Part shown: one piece after another, positions 1-7,077 of the stretch
Layout of the letters: the number at the start of each line of letters is the position of its first letter
Position numbering within the stretch: position 1 is the first letter of the stretch
Assembly (NCBI GenBank): GCA_035455265.1
Contig: DATIFK010000109.1
Span: 1-26,944, forward strand
Direction of reading: 5' to 3'
Length of the DNA: 26,944 nt
Source of the DNA: MGOM01 sp035455265
GTDB lineage: Bacteria; Chloroflexota; Anaerolineae; Anaerolineales; E44-bin32
Notes under the pieces: model-generated
The model's database searches: none
Told to the model about the DNA's origin: nothing
What the model saw: the letters and a program-made list of their open reading frames with translations, nothing else
Made by a program: the position numbers and the translations under genes

Positions 1-179
1 CTCACCGAAAGCGGCTCCACGAACCACGCGGACGCGTTCCGGCACACCAGCCCCAACAACGCCACGAATCCCCAGATGCGCCAGAACTCATGACGCCGCG
101 GCCTCGCCAGGTGCCGGCGCCACACCAGCAGCAAGCCAAGCGCGCCCGCGAGGAAGATGATGCTTGAGGCCGCAGTCAC
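1..179 (-). CDS. Partial membrane protein, C-terminus beyond window
   Basis: An open frame on the minus strand begins with GTG at 179 and runs off the left edge. The 59 visible codons begin MTAASSIIFLAGALGLLLVW, a clear hydrophobic helix (about residues 4-20). A basic stretch (RRHLARPRRHEFWR) follows, then a second hydrophobic segment (IWGFVALLGLVC). Codon usage is GC3-rich like its neighbours. The frame is closed just upstream by a stop inside the heptamer array, so the start must be this GTG or the in-frame CTG a few codons earlier. It lies downstream of recR in the same direction and could be the last gene of that operon. No family is recognised. The call rests on an open frame and a membrane-protein composition. 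Confidence 0.5.
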   Translation of the reverse strand, partial: MTAASSIIFLAGALGLLLVWRRHLARPRRHEFWRIWGFVALLGLVCRNASAWFVEPLSV

Positions 180-182
180 GAT

Positions 183-275
183 GAGCCAGTTGTCAGTCGT
201 CAGTCATCAGTCGTCATCTATCCATCTTCAGTCGACTCGCGTGCCGCTTTCAGACGGATGACTGTGAACGGATGA
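183..275. repeat. Heptamer array R1 (mirrored arms)
   Basis: The left arm is five 7-base units at 183-217 (GAGCCAG, TTGTCAG, TCGTCAG, TCATCAG, TCGTCAT). The right arm is three units at 255-275 (CGGATGA, CTGTGAA, CGGATGA). The right arm ends exactly where the recR stop codon (276-278 on plus) begins. Left units are approximate reverse complements of the right units, so the array could fold into an imperfect hairpin. It fills almost all of the gap between recR and the partial membrane gene. Confidence 0.75.
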
Positions 276-887
276 CTACGGCATCTCCCGCCGTCCCTCG
301 AGCGCCTGCGATAGGGTCGAGGAATCGGCGTACTCGAGGTCGCCGCCCGCCGGAAGACCGCGCGCCAGGCGCGTCATGCGGATCGGGAAGCTCTCCAGGC
401 GCCTTCTCAAGTACATCGCCGTCGCTTCCCCTTCGAGCGTCGGGTTCGTCGCCAGGATCACCTCGTCCACGCCTCCCGCCGCCACGCGCTGAACCAGCTC
501 GGCGATCTTCAGGTCTTCCGGGCCGATGCCCTCCACGGGCGAGATCGCCCCGTGCAACACATGGTAGCGTCCCCGAAACGACTCGGTGCGTTCCAGCGCC
601 AAGACATCCAGCGGGGCTTCGACCACGCACAGCAACCCTGCGCCCCGCGCCGGGTCGCGGCAGATGGCGCACGGGTCCGCCTCGCGCTCGGTAATGTTGA
701 AGCAGACACTGCACAGGACGGTGCCGGCCCGCATCGCCTGCAACGCCTCGGCCAATTCGAGACTCTCGGACTCAGGCGCCCGCAGCAGGAAGTAGGTCAG
801 GCGCGAGGCGGTCTTGGGACCGACGCCCGGCAGACGCGTGAAGGCCTCGATCAACCGCTCGACGGGCCGCGGCAGGATCCCGGTCAC
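276..887 (-). CDS. recR: Recombination mediator protein RecR
   Basis: 203 residues, normal RecR length. RecR works with RecF and RecO to load RecA onto gapped DNA. The order of parts is diagnostic: a helix-hairpin-helix at about residues 16-30 (RLPGVGPKTASRL), a four-cysteine zinc finger (C59, C62, C73, C76), and a Toprim domain from about residue 84, with E90 in CVVEAP and the TNPTLEGEAT segment at 148-157. The start is GTG at 887, which overlaps the ybaB stop as GTGA. This implies translational coupling. It is third in the dnaX-ybaB-recR operon, a widespread bacterial gene order. The stop codon abuts heptamer array R1. Confidence 0.97.
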   Translation of the reverse strand: MTGILPRPVERLIEAFTRLPGVGPKTASRLTYFLLRAPESESLELAEALQAMRAGTVLCSVCFNITEREADPCAICRDPARGAGLLCVVEAPLDVLALERTESFRGRYHVLHGAISPVEGIGPEDLKIAELVQRVAAGGVDEVILATNPTLEGEATAMYLRRRLESFPIRMTRLARGLPAGGDLEYADSSTLSQALEGRREMP

Positions 888-1195
888 GTCGCGAGCCCGC
901 CGGCCAAGGGCCCCAGGCGGCGTGCCGCCATGGCCTGCGAATCATGGATGGCCTGGTTGATCGCCAGCCGCAGGAGGTCCGGCAAGCGGGACACGTCCGG
1001 CTCGCGTAGCAGCTGCGGGGCGATGTGGATCTCCCGACATTCCTGTGTGCCCGTCATCACGACGCGGACGGCGCCGCCGCCGGCGCTGGCTTCGACCGTC
1101 TGCTCCGCCAACTCTGCTCGGACCGTCTTTAGTTCCTCTTGAAGACGCCGGAGTTGGGCCGCCATTCCCAACAGGCCGCCCTGATCGTCTCCCAT
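884..1195 (-). CDS. ybaB: YbaB/EbfC family nucleoid-associated protein
   Basis: 103 residues, typical of this small DNA-binding family, which is found as a dimer between dnaX and recR in many bacteria. Visible family features are the coiled-coil N-terminal helix (residues about 10-35, LLGMAAQLRRLQEELKTVRA), the central sheet with a V-x-V-x-M-x-G-x-x-E pattern (VRVVMTGTQECREIHI), and a C-terminal helix with NQAI and a flexible AAR-GPL-GGL tail. ATG at 1195 is chosen over the TTG one codon upstream because GAGGTC lies 3 bases before it. It begins 21 bases after the dnaX stop, and its stop overlaps the recR start by 4 bases. Its exact role (nucleoid structuring or repair) is not settled for the family. 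Confidence 0.93.
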   Translation of the reverse strand: MGDDQGGLLGMAAQLRRLQEELKTVRAELAEQTVEASAGGGAVRVVMTGTQECREIHIAPQLLREPDVSRLPDLLRLAINQAIHDSQAMAARRLGPLAGGLAT

Positions 1196-1216
1196 CAAGA
1201 CCTCGCTTCCATTGGG

Positions 1217-2812
1217 TCAGGCGTTGGTGTCCGGAGGCAGCGGGTGGACCTGGACCACATGACCCCCCAACTCGCGCACGGCCGTTGCCACCATCCCATC
1301 ATCTTCCATCGGCGGCGGCGCGGCGGCATCCTGATCGCCTGGACGCCACTGATCCTGCAGCACGCAGCGGAGGCCGAAGGGGAAACCGAGCACCTCCTCG
1401 ACCGCCCGCGAGGCGAACGACAAGCTGTGGCCCCTCTCCATCTTCTCGCGCAGGATCTCGCTCCCGAAACCCAGCACCAGTCGCCCGTCGTGGACCCCGA
1501 GCGGGCGGCAAGAGTTGAGCAGCGCCTGGGTGCGCGGGTCGAGCCGGTAGGCGGCCTTGAGGATGTCCGCCCATTTGTCGACGATCACCTGGAAACCCGG
1601 CCGCGCCGCACTCGATGGCGTCACGGGAGGCGCTGATGTCTCCGCTGGCGGTTTCGGGCGCGCCCGCGGTGTCGGGGAGGGTGCGGCGAGGCGTGCCGCC
1701 GGGGTGGGCGGCGTGGAAGGTGGCGGCGCCGTTGTGGGCGGCGCAGCGGCTTCGACCAACGCCAGTTCGAGAGCAAGCCCCGGCTGCCAGCCGGCGCGCC
1801 CCTCCGTGGCCGCCCGGCTGAAAGCGCGGATGGCGGTCAGAAGCCCGTCCGCCGTCAGGGCCGACGCCAACGCCGCCATTTCGCGGCGAACATCGGCCGA
1901 GGCGTCCACCAGATTCTCATTCCCCATCTTCATCAACAGCAGCCCGCGCAGGTAATCGACGATCTGCCGCGCCAGTTGGCGCGGATCGACGCCTGCGTCC
2001 AGGCTCCGGTTGAGCGCCGCCAGACCAAGATCGACGCGACCTTCATGCATCGCTTCCACGACCTGGTGCACCGTCTCCCCGGCAGCCGTACCCAGGACCG
2101 CTTCCGCCCGCTCGATGGTCACCGCCTCACCCGTCGAGGCGAGTTGATCGAGGAGGGAGATGGCATCGCGCAGGCTGCCGGTCGCCTGGCGGGCGATCAA
2201 TCCCAGCACGGCGCTGTCTGCCGTCAGGCCTTCCTCGCGGCAGCGCGCCTCGAGGTAGGGAACCATTTGCGCCACGGGGACGCGGCGGAACTCATGCCGC
2301 TGGCAGCGCGACAGGACGGTCGCCGGAATCTTGTGGACCTCGGTCGTCGCCAAGATGAACAGGACGTGCGCCGGAGGCTCTTCCAAGGTCTTGAGCAACG
2401 CGTTGAAGGCCGCCGTCGACAGCATGTGGACTTCGTCGACGATGTAGACCTTGTAGCGGCCTTCGCTCGGGGAGAAGTTGACCTTGTCCCTCAGGTCGCG
2501 CACGTCGTCCACGCTGGTGTTGGAGGCGGCGTCGATCTCGATCAGGTCGAGGAAGCGGCCATCGTTGACGGCCTGGCAACATCGACACTGATTGCAGGGG
2601 CGGTCGGCCGGATTCTCCGCCAGGCAGTTGGCGGCCTTGGCCAGCAAACGTGCCGTCGTCGTCTTGCCCGTGCCGCGCGGACCGGCGAACAGGTACGCGT
2701 GCGCCAGGCGCTGGCCGCGGACGGCGTTCCGCAGGGTCTGGATCACGTGATCCTGACCGATCACTTCATCCCATGCCCGCGGCCGCCATCGGCGGTAGAG
2801 CGCCTGGCTCAT
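1217..2812 (-). CDS. dnaX: DNA polymerase III subunits gamma/tau
   Basis: 531 residues. This is the ATPase of the clamp loader that places the sliding clamp on primed DNA. It shows the AAA+ signature: Walker A GPRGTGKT at 44-51, a zinc module with C64, C73, C76 and C79, Walker B VDEVHM at 125-130, sensor 1 ATTE at 155-158 and the SRC arginine-finger motif at 168-170. Domain III follows to about residue 360. A Pro/Ala-rich linker (about 370-415) joins a C-terminal region resembling the tau polymerase-binding part. The start is MSQALYRRWRP, a typical DnaX N-terminus, with AGGAGG about 11 bases upstream. An upstream in-frame start is rejected because it would precede this ribosome site. No obvious frameshift signal for a short gamma form was recognised. 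Confidence 0.97.
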   Translation of the reverse strand: MSQALYRRWRPRAWDEVIGQDHVIQTLRNAVRGQRLAHAYLFAGPRGTGKTTTARLLAKAANCLAENPADRPCNQCRCCQAVNDGRFLDLIEIDAASNTSVDDVRDLRDKVNFSPSEGRYKVYIVDEVHMLSTAAFNALLKTLEEPPAHVLFILATTEVHKIPATVLSRCQRHEFRRVPVAQMVPYLEARCREEGLTADSAVLGLIARQATGSLRDAISLLDQLASTGEAVTIERAEAVLGTAAGETVHQVVEAMHEGRVDLGLAALNRSLDAGVDPRQLARQIVDYLRGLLLMKMGNENLVDASADVRREMAALASALTADGLLTAIRAFSRAATEGRAGWQPGLALELALVEAAAPPTTAPPPSTPPTPAARLAAPSPTPRARPKPPAETSAPPVTPSSAARPGFQVIVDKWADILKAAYRLDPRTQALLNSCRPLGVHDGRLVLGFGSEILREKMERGHSLSFASRAVEEVLGFPFGLRCVLQDQWRPGDQDAAAPPPMEDDGMVATAVRELGGHVVQVHPLPPDTNA

Positions 2813-2834
2813 CCGTTTCCTGTCCTCCTGCGGA

Positions 2835-2863
2835 AGTCTAGCAGACGGAAGAGGGCGCTGCAA
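2835..2863 (-). promoter_or_regulatory. Predicted sigma-70-type promoter of dnaX operon
   Basis: On the minus strand TTGCAG (2858-2863) and TAGACT (2835-2840) are separated by exactly 17 bases. The -10 is preceded by TGC, an extended -10. It lies 22 bases before the dnaX start codon and just upstream of AGGAGG. The -10 matches the TAGAAT/TACAAT style seen at lexA, xpt and the tRNA genes in this window. Confidence 0.6.
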
Positions 2864-2914
2864 CCATCGTTCGCCCTCCGGTCCGGCTCCAGGCCCGGCC
2901 TGGCGTGCAGCCCC

Positions 2915-3340
2915 TCAGGTCGTCCTGGGTCCGGCGATGCCTTGCGCCAATCGGTCGGGGTTCCATCTACTCCATCGCAATGACGGATGGGGAACCAGGC
3001 GATTGGCGGAGTCGATCAGATCGTTGGCCAAGCCGATCTCGGCCTCGAAGCGCTGCCGCGCGCGGCGACTCTCGTCACCCTGAGGGGTCGCCCCGCCGGC
3101 CATCGCGCGGCGCAGGTCCTCGCAGGCCGTCTCGACGCGCTGGCGCGCCTCACGGGCCGTCTCGATCCAGGCCGGGGCATGTTCGGAATTGCGGAGAAGA
3201 TGGAAAGCGGTGCGCCATTCTTCCGGCACGGCCGAGTCGTCTTCGAGCGAGAGCGGCTCGCCGCGCCCGGGCAGGTCGTCCAGGGCTCCGGAAGCCTGCG
3301 CTTCTTCCCAGCGGCGATCGGCCAGCTTGCGCCAGAACAT
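2915..3340 (-). CDS. DUF1992 (DnaJ homologue subfamily C member 28-like) protein
   Basis: 141 residues. The N-terminal half (FWRKLADRRWEEAQASGAL, then DDLPGRGEPL at about residues 21-30) is the conserved core of DUF1992 proteins. These are related to the conserved region of eukaryotic DNAJC28; no biochemical function is established. The rest is mostly helical and charged, with an SANRLVP segment at about residues 111-117. ATG at 3340 is chosen because GAGG is 8 bases before it. The ATG six bases upstream leaves only 2 bases to the same site. The upstream lipoprotein stops at 3351, so the genes are probably coupled. No cysteine, signal peptide or membrane helix is seen, so a soluble cytoplasmic protein is expected. 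Confidence 0.85.
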   Translation of the reverse strand: MFWRKLADRRWEEAQASGALDDLPGRGEPLSLEDDSAVPEEWRTAFHLLRNSEHAPAWIETAREARQRVETACEDLRRAMAGGATPQGDESRRARQRFEAEIGLANDLIDSANRLVPHPSLRWSRWNPDRLAQGIAGPRTT

Positions 3341-3350
3341 GTCCATCACC

Positions 3351-4019
3351 TCAGCGCGACGTTTGTTGGCACAACTCGGCCGCCAGCCGCGCGAAATCCT
3401 GCGTCGGCTGGCGGTCGTCCCCGCGGATGGACACGAGCCGGAACGACAGACCCATCTGGCGCCAGGCCTCCGTGGCGGCGTCCGCGGCCGGCTTGCGCGC
3501 CCGATCGTCATCGCCCAGGGCCAGCAGGAACGGAATGTTGGAAGCGTTGGCGGAAGGGGCGGGAAACTCATCGACGGCCATGACCGCCACACCGCTGACC
3601 ACCTGCGGGAACTGGAGGGCGTAGCTCAAGGCGAATGCGCCGGCGTCCCCGTAGCCGGCCAGAAAGAAACGAGGTTGGAGGGCCTGGCTGGCGTAGACGT
3701 CGGTCAACACCGTTCCCAGGTCGCGGTCGGCGTCGATGTTGTCGATCAACGAGTCGCCGCCGGCCAGCTCGGGGCAGATCAGCGCCATGCCGCGCTCCTC
3801 GGCGAGCTTCTGCCACAGATCGAAGCAATCCACGATGTCGCCCGCCTCACCCAGCAGACCGACCATGAGGGCCGGCGGATTCGGGTTCGTGATCCCTTGC
3901 GGGACGAAGAGGTAGTACGGCAGCGGATCGTCGTGGAAGTAGGCCTTCCACGCCGCGCCGCGCCCGCACGCCGCCAGCAGCCCAAAGCACACCAACAGGC
4001 CGGCGCGGCGCCAGGTCAT
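3351..4019 (-). CDS. Lipoprotein with alpha/beta-hydrolase fold, nucleophile apparently lost
   Basis: 222 residues. A lipoprotein signal peptide is clear: MTWRR, a hydrophobic run, then LLAAC with the lipidated cysteine at C18. The mature part looks like a polyhydroxybutyrate-depolymerase/esterase-type hydrolase: YYLFVPQG near residues 35-42, a nucleophile-elbow region LAGYGDAGAFAL (120-131) and LLALGDDD (165-172). At the elbow the family normally has G-x-S-x-G. Here it reads G122-Y-G124-D-A-G, so glycine sits where the catalytic serine should be. No obvious catalytic histidine appears near the C-terminus. A binding or structural role at the outer face of the membrane is therefore possible. 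The start lies one base after the LysM gene stop, with GGAG 5 bases before ATG, so the two genes are almost certainly co-expressed. Confidence 0.7.
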   Translation of the reverse strand: MTWRRAGLLVCFGLLAACGRGAAWKAYFHDDPLPYYLFVPQGITNPNPPALMVGLLGEAGDIVDCFDLWQKLAEERGMALICPELAGGDSLIDNIDADRDLGTVLTDVYASQALQPRFFLAGYGDAGAFALSYALQFPQVVSGVAVMAVDEFPAPSANASNIPFLLALGDDDRARKPAADAATEAWRQMGLSFRLVSIRGDDRQPTQDFARLAAELCQQTSR

Positions 4020-4020
4020 C

Positions 4021-4779
4021 TCAACTCCCCGGCAGGGCGAAGGTCGACTGGACGTTGCCCTGGGCATCCCGCAACGTGATGAGGCCCCCGGGGAACCAGA
4101 CGGGTTCGTTCAGCCCCCAGTACAGGTCGATCACCGTGTCGGTCCCGGTCCGGGTATAGACCGTCACGGCGCCGTTATACAGGTTGAAATCCGGGAAGCG
4201 GTAGACGTGGCCGCGCCCATCGTTGAGCGTCCAGTTGGCCATCGCCGCCACGCCACCGGTGTTGACCAGCATCACCCTCTCGTTCGCCAGATCACCGGCG
4301 CCGTCGACGCCGGTGATCTCGACCCGCGGCGCCGACGCCTCCGGGCGCGGTGTCACGGTCGCCGGGGGCGGCGCCGTGGTGGCGGTGGCGGCGGCCGTCG
4401 GCTGGGACGGCGTATCACCGGTGGGCACGAGCAGAACCTGGCCCACATCGAGGACACTCGTCTCCGTCAGATCATTGATCGCCATCAGGTCTTCGAGAGA
4501 CACACCCAGCTGGAGCGCGATGCCGAAAAGGGTGTCGTTCGGTCGGACGGTGTAGGTGACGGGCGTGGGCGTCGGCACGAGCGTGGCGGTCGACGTCGGC
4601 AGCGCGCTGGCCACGACCGCAGCCGCGTCGACCGTCGGCGTGGGCGGGGGCGGCGTCGGCTGCGGACGGGTGCGGTCCCACAGGAACAGGACGAACAGAA
4701 CCGCCGCCATCGAGACGATGACGTTGAGAATGAGGTAGAGGGCGAATTGATTCCCGCCGGCGCGGCGGACGCTTCCCAC
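4021..4779 (-). CDS. Membrane-anchored LysM and lamin-tail domain protein
   Basis: 252 residues from the GTG at 4779. Order of parts: short basic N-terminus; one membrane helix at about residues 11-35 (QFALYLILNVIVSMAAVLFV); a Thr/Pro linker; a LysM domain at about 75-120 (TYTVRPNDTLFGIA ... VGQVLLVP), which binds N-acetylglucosamine-containing polymers; a second Thr/Ala/Pro linker; and a C-terminal lamin-tail (LTD) beta-sandwich from about 152 (VEITGVDG ... LVNTGG ... NWTLNDGRG). The protein should be anchored in the membrane with LysM and LTD outside. An earlier in-frame GTG at 4797 exists, but an extended -10 (TGC-TATCAT) overlaps that upstream segment, so GTG 4779 as a leaderless start is preferred. 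It heads a three-gene set with the hydrolase-like lipoprotein and the DUF1992 gene. Confidence 0.85.
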   Translation of the reverse strand: MGSVRRAGGNQFALYLILNVIVSMAAVLFVLFLWDRTRPQPTPPPPTPTVDAAAVVASALPTSTATLVPTPTPVTYTVRPNDTLFGIALQLGVSLEDLMAINDLTETSVLDVGQVLLVPTGDTPSQPTAAATATTAPPPATVTPRPEASAPRVEITGVDGAGDLANERVMLVNTGGVAAMANWTLNDGRGHVYRFPDFNLYNGAVTVYTRTGTDTVIDLYWGLNEPVWFPGGLITLRDAQGNVQSTFALPGS

Positions 4780-4787
4780 GGTCAGGC

Positions 4788-4793
4788 ATGATA
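4788..4793 (-). promoter_or_regulatory. Predicted extended -10 element of LysM gene
   Basis: The minus strand reads TGC-TATCAT, an extended -10. Only 8 bases separate the hexamer from GTG at 4779, which would put the transcript start at or next to the start codon. No good -35 is visible. This is the main reason for choosing the shorter start. Confidence 0.4.
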
Positions 4794-4895
4794 GCACAGC
4801 CGGAAGCCGCCAGCCACCACACCGCCCCGGTCATCACCACTCCAGCGGGCCGGGGCGAGACGGCCTGCGCTGCGCTTGGTGCGGCCCAGGCGAAC

Positions 4896-4918
4896 GGGGG
4901 CTCCATCCTGGAGCCCCC
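4896..4918 (-). terminator. Stem-loop downstream of the sugar ABC operon
   Basis: GGGGGCTCCA (4896-4905) and TGGAGCCCCC (4909-4918) form a perfect 10-base-pair stem with a 3-base loop. It lies 80 bases after the last permease stop codon. A T-run is weak on either strand. Around it, 4800-4999 holds no gene that I can support. Confidence 0.6.
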
Positions 4919-4999
4919 TATCCGCCAGACTCTCGTCACACCATGAGCGAGACAGGCACGGAAATGCCTAATCGTCGCGAGGCCGGCGTCGAGATTTCC

Positions 5000-5824
5000 C
5001 TAGCCCTTGAGGGCGCCCGCCATCAGGCCGCGCAGGAAGTAGCGGCCCAGCACGATGTAAACCACCAGGGTGGGGAGCGCCGCCAGCAGTGTGGCCGCCA
5101 TGAGGACATTCCATTGCACCAGCTGGCTGCCGGCGAGATTGTTGAGCGCTACGGTCACCGGCCAGTGCGACTGGTTGGTCAGGATCACCGCAAACAGGAA
5201 TTCGTTCCAGGCCTGCGTGAACTGCCAGATGATCACGACGGCGAAGGCGGGGGCCGAAAGCGGAAAGATGATCCAGCGATACAACCCCGTCAAGCTGGCC
5301 CCATCGATCCGGCCCGCTTCCAGGACCTCTGTGCCGATGCCGGCGTAGTAGTTACGGAAGATCAAGGTCGTGATCGGAATGCCGTAGATGATATGTACCA
5401 GGATCAGGCCAGGTAGGTCGCCGTACAGCCTGATGGACTGCATGAACTTGACCAGCGGGATCAGGATGCTTTGATAAGGGATGAACATTCCGAACAGGAT
5501 CAGGGTGAAGACAAGCTCCGACCCGCGGAATCTCCACTTCGACAGGAGATACCCGTTGAGAGATCCCAGCAGCGACGACAGGATCGCCTCGGGGATGACC
5601 ATCATGAGACTGTTCCCCAGGTTGGGGGCTAGTTGCCTGTAACCGGCGATGAAGTTGTCAAAGTGAAGTCCCGCTTGAGGCAGGTCCCACATCGTTTTCA
5701 GATCGACCTGATTGATCGGTTTCACCCCCGTCAGGAGCATCAGGTAGACAGGCAGCAAGTACCCGATCGCGAACGCGAACAGGATGGCGTAAAGAAGGCC
5801 GTCGATAGCTGTCCGGCGTTTCAT
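5000..5824 (-). CDS. Carbohydrate ABC transporter permease (MalG/GtsC type)
   Basis: 274 residues with about six membrane helices. This is one of two inner-membrane subunits of a sugar importer. The EAA loop that docks the ATPase is present at about residues 169-188 (EAGRIDGASLTGLYRWIIFP, with G175 and P188). The conserved N-terminal YLLPVYLMLLTGVKP and the C-terminal RYFLRGLMAGALKG ending are typical of the MalG-type partner. Its ATG overlaps the stop of the other permease as ATGA, so translation is coupled. The substrate cannot be told from the sequence. The neighbouring binding protein looks like the glucose/mannose-binding type. Confidence 0.93.
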   Translation of the reverse strand: MKRRTAIDGLLYAILFAFAIGYLLPVYLMLLTGVKPINQVDLKTMWDLPQAGLHFDNFIAGYRQLAPNLGNSLMMVIPEAILSSLLGSLNGYLLSKWRFRGSELVFTLILFGMFIPYQSILIPLVKFMQSIRLYGDLPGLILVHIIYGIPITTLIFRNYYAGIGTEVLEAGRIDGASLTGLYRWIIFPLSAPAFAVVIIWQFTQAWNEFLFAVILTNQSHWPVTVALNNLAGSQLVQWNVLMAATLLAALPTLVVYIVLGRYFLRGLMAGALKG

Positions 5825-6897
5825 ACCTTCGCCTCGGCCCGCATGCTGGACACCAGATAGGGAACCACAAGGATCGCAACGCTGACCAGCATCAGGACGC
5901 CGATGGCCGCCCCCTGGCCATAGTTGGTGCCGTCAAAGGTCGTCCGCCACATGTAGATGCCGGGCACATCCAGACGCATGTCCTGATGCCCCAGGGCCAC
6001 GATGAGGTCGAAGATCTTCAGGGACATGTGCCCGAGGATGATTACGGCGCTTAACGTCACAGGCCGCAGCAGCGGCAGAATGATATGACGATAGATCTGG
6101 AATTCGCTGGCGCCGTCCACGCGCGCCGCTTCCCGTAGCTCATCCGGAATACTTCGCAGGCCGCCGAGGTAGAGCGCCATCGTGAAACCCGAAAGCTGCC
6201 AGATCGCTGGGATGACGGTGTAGGCCATCCCCCACGGTGGCGTCGTCGTCGTCCACAAGCTTGTTAGGAAATCGAGGTGCAACCCCGCGAAGATCAGGTT
6301 CAATCCAGCGGTGCGGGTACCCGTCGCTGGATTCATCAGCCACCCCCACACCACGCCGGAGGCAATGAAAGACACCGCCATCGGGAAGAGAAAGATGCCG
6401 CGGAAGACTGCCTCGCCCCGCAGTCGTTGGTCCAGCAGGATGGCCAGGCCTAGGCCGATGATCAGGCAGCCTGCAATGAAGCCGACCGTGAAGACGGCCG
6501 TATTCCTTACGTCTATTGCGAAACGCGGGTCGCCTTGTATGAGGTCGGTGTACTGCTTAAGGCCGACAAAGGTGAAATCCGGTCTCAGCCCTTTCCATTT
6601 GCTGAGGGAAACCCGCACGGACCAGGCTATGAATCCGTAGACGAACACCGCTATGGCCAGGATAGACGGCATCAACAGCGAAATGGCCAGGTAGGTCTCG
6701 TTATGGAACAAGGCCACGATGACAAGGACTCCCCCGTAGAAGACCAGGCCGCTCAGCAGCAGAACAAGGGAGGTGAGATCCTTTCCCGCGATCACTACCT
6801 CTGACGTCCTGGCGACCGCGAGGCACACTGCCCCTGCAACCATCAGGGCCAGCGCAAGAACCATATTGCCCCGGCGGAATTCAAAGCCCCGTGTCAT
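5821..6897 (-). CDS. Carbohydrate ABC transporter permease (MalF/GtsB type), long N-terminus
   Basis: 358 residues. The permease core begins at about residue 68 (TYLAISLLMPSILAIAVFVYGFI) and has the EAA loop at 256-275 (EAARVDGASEFQIYRHIILP). The ending SIYMW-type segment (GIYMWRTTFDGTNYGQGAAIG) fits sugar permeases. Unlike most partners of about 290-310 residues, it carries about 65 extra residues at the N-terminus with two more predicted membrane helices (about 12-30 and 42-63). The frame and start look genuine, because MTRGFEFRRGN gives a basic cytoplasmic end. It is separated from the binding-protein gene by 180 bases that contain a strong stem-loop. Its stop overlaps the next permease start. 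Confidence 0.92.
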   Translation of the reverse strand: MTRGFEFRRGNMVLALALMVAGAVCLAVARTSEVVIAGKDLTSLVLLLSGLVFYGGVLVIVALFHNETYLAISLLMPSILAIAVFVYGFIAWSVRVSLSKWKGLRPDFTFVGLKQYTDLIQGDPRFAIDVRNTAVFTVGFIAGCLIIGLGLAILLDQRLRGEAVFRGIFLFPMAVSFIASGVVWGWLMNPATGTRTAGLNLIFAGLHLDFLTSLWTTTTPPWGMAYTVIPAIWQLSGFTMALYLGGLRSIPDELREAARVDGASEFQIYRHIILPLLRPVTLSAVIILGHMSLKIFDLIVALGHQDMRLDVPGIYMWRTTFDGTNYGQGAAIGVLMLVSVAILVVPYLVSSMRAEAKV

Positions 6898-7022
6898 TAG
6901 CCCTCCCCTCGGCTGCCAGAGCCTTGTCGTGGGTCTGGCAATCTTAGAGATCGCATACTAGCCTGTCAAGCTGGCAGGCCAAAGGCGTCGCTGCAGATCG
7001 CACCCTCTCCGTAACTTAGCAG

Positions 7023-7050
7023 AATGGGCGGCTGTGGACAGCCGCCCATT
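7023..7050 (-). terminator. Intercistronic stem-loop between binding protein and permeases
   Basis: AATGGGCGGCTGT (7023-7035) pairs perfectly with ACAGCCGCCCATT (7038-7050), leaving a 2-base centre. It lies 27 bases after the binding-protein stop and before the first permease. No U-rich tail follows. It therefore looks like a partial terminator or an RNA-stabilising hairpin, which in sugar ABC operons commonly keeps binding-protein message more abundant than permease message. The rest of 6898-7077 shows only a small 5-bp inverted repeat near 6961-6979. Confidence 0.65.
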
Positions 7051-7077
7051 CCTACCCCGTCCGATGGGTCGACGTTC

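Noticed and set aside
1976..2983. 335-codon open frame on plus opposite dnaX
   Set aside because: Shadow of dnaX; no start signal and no domain.
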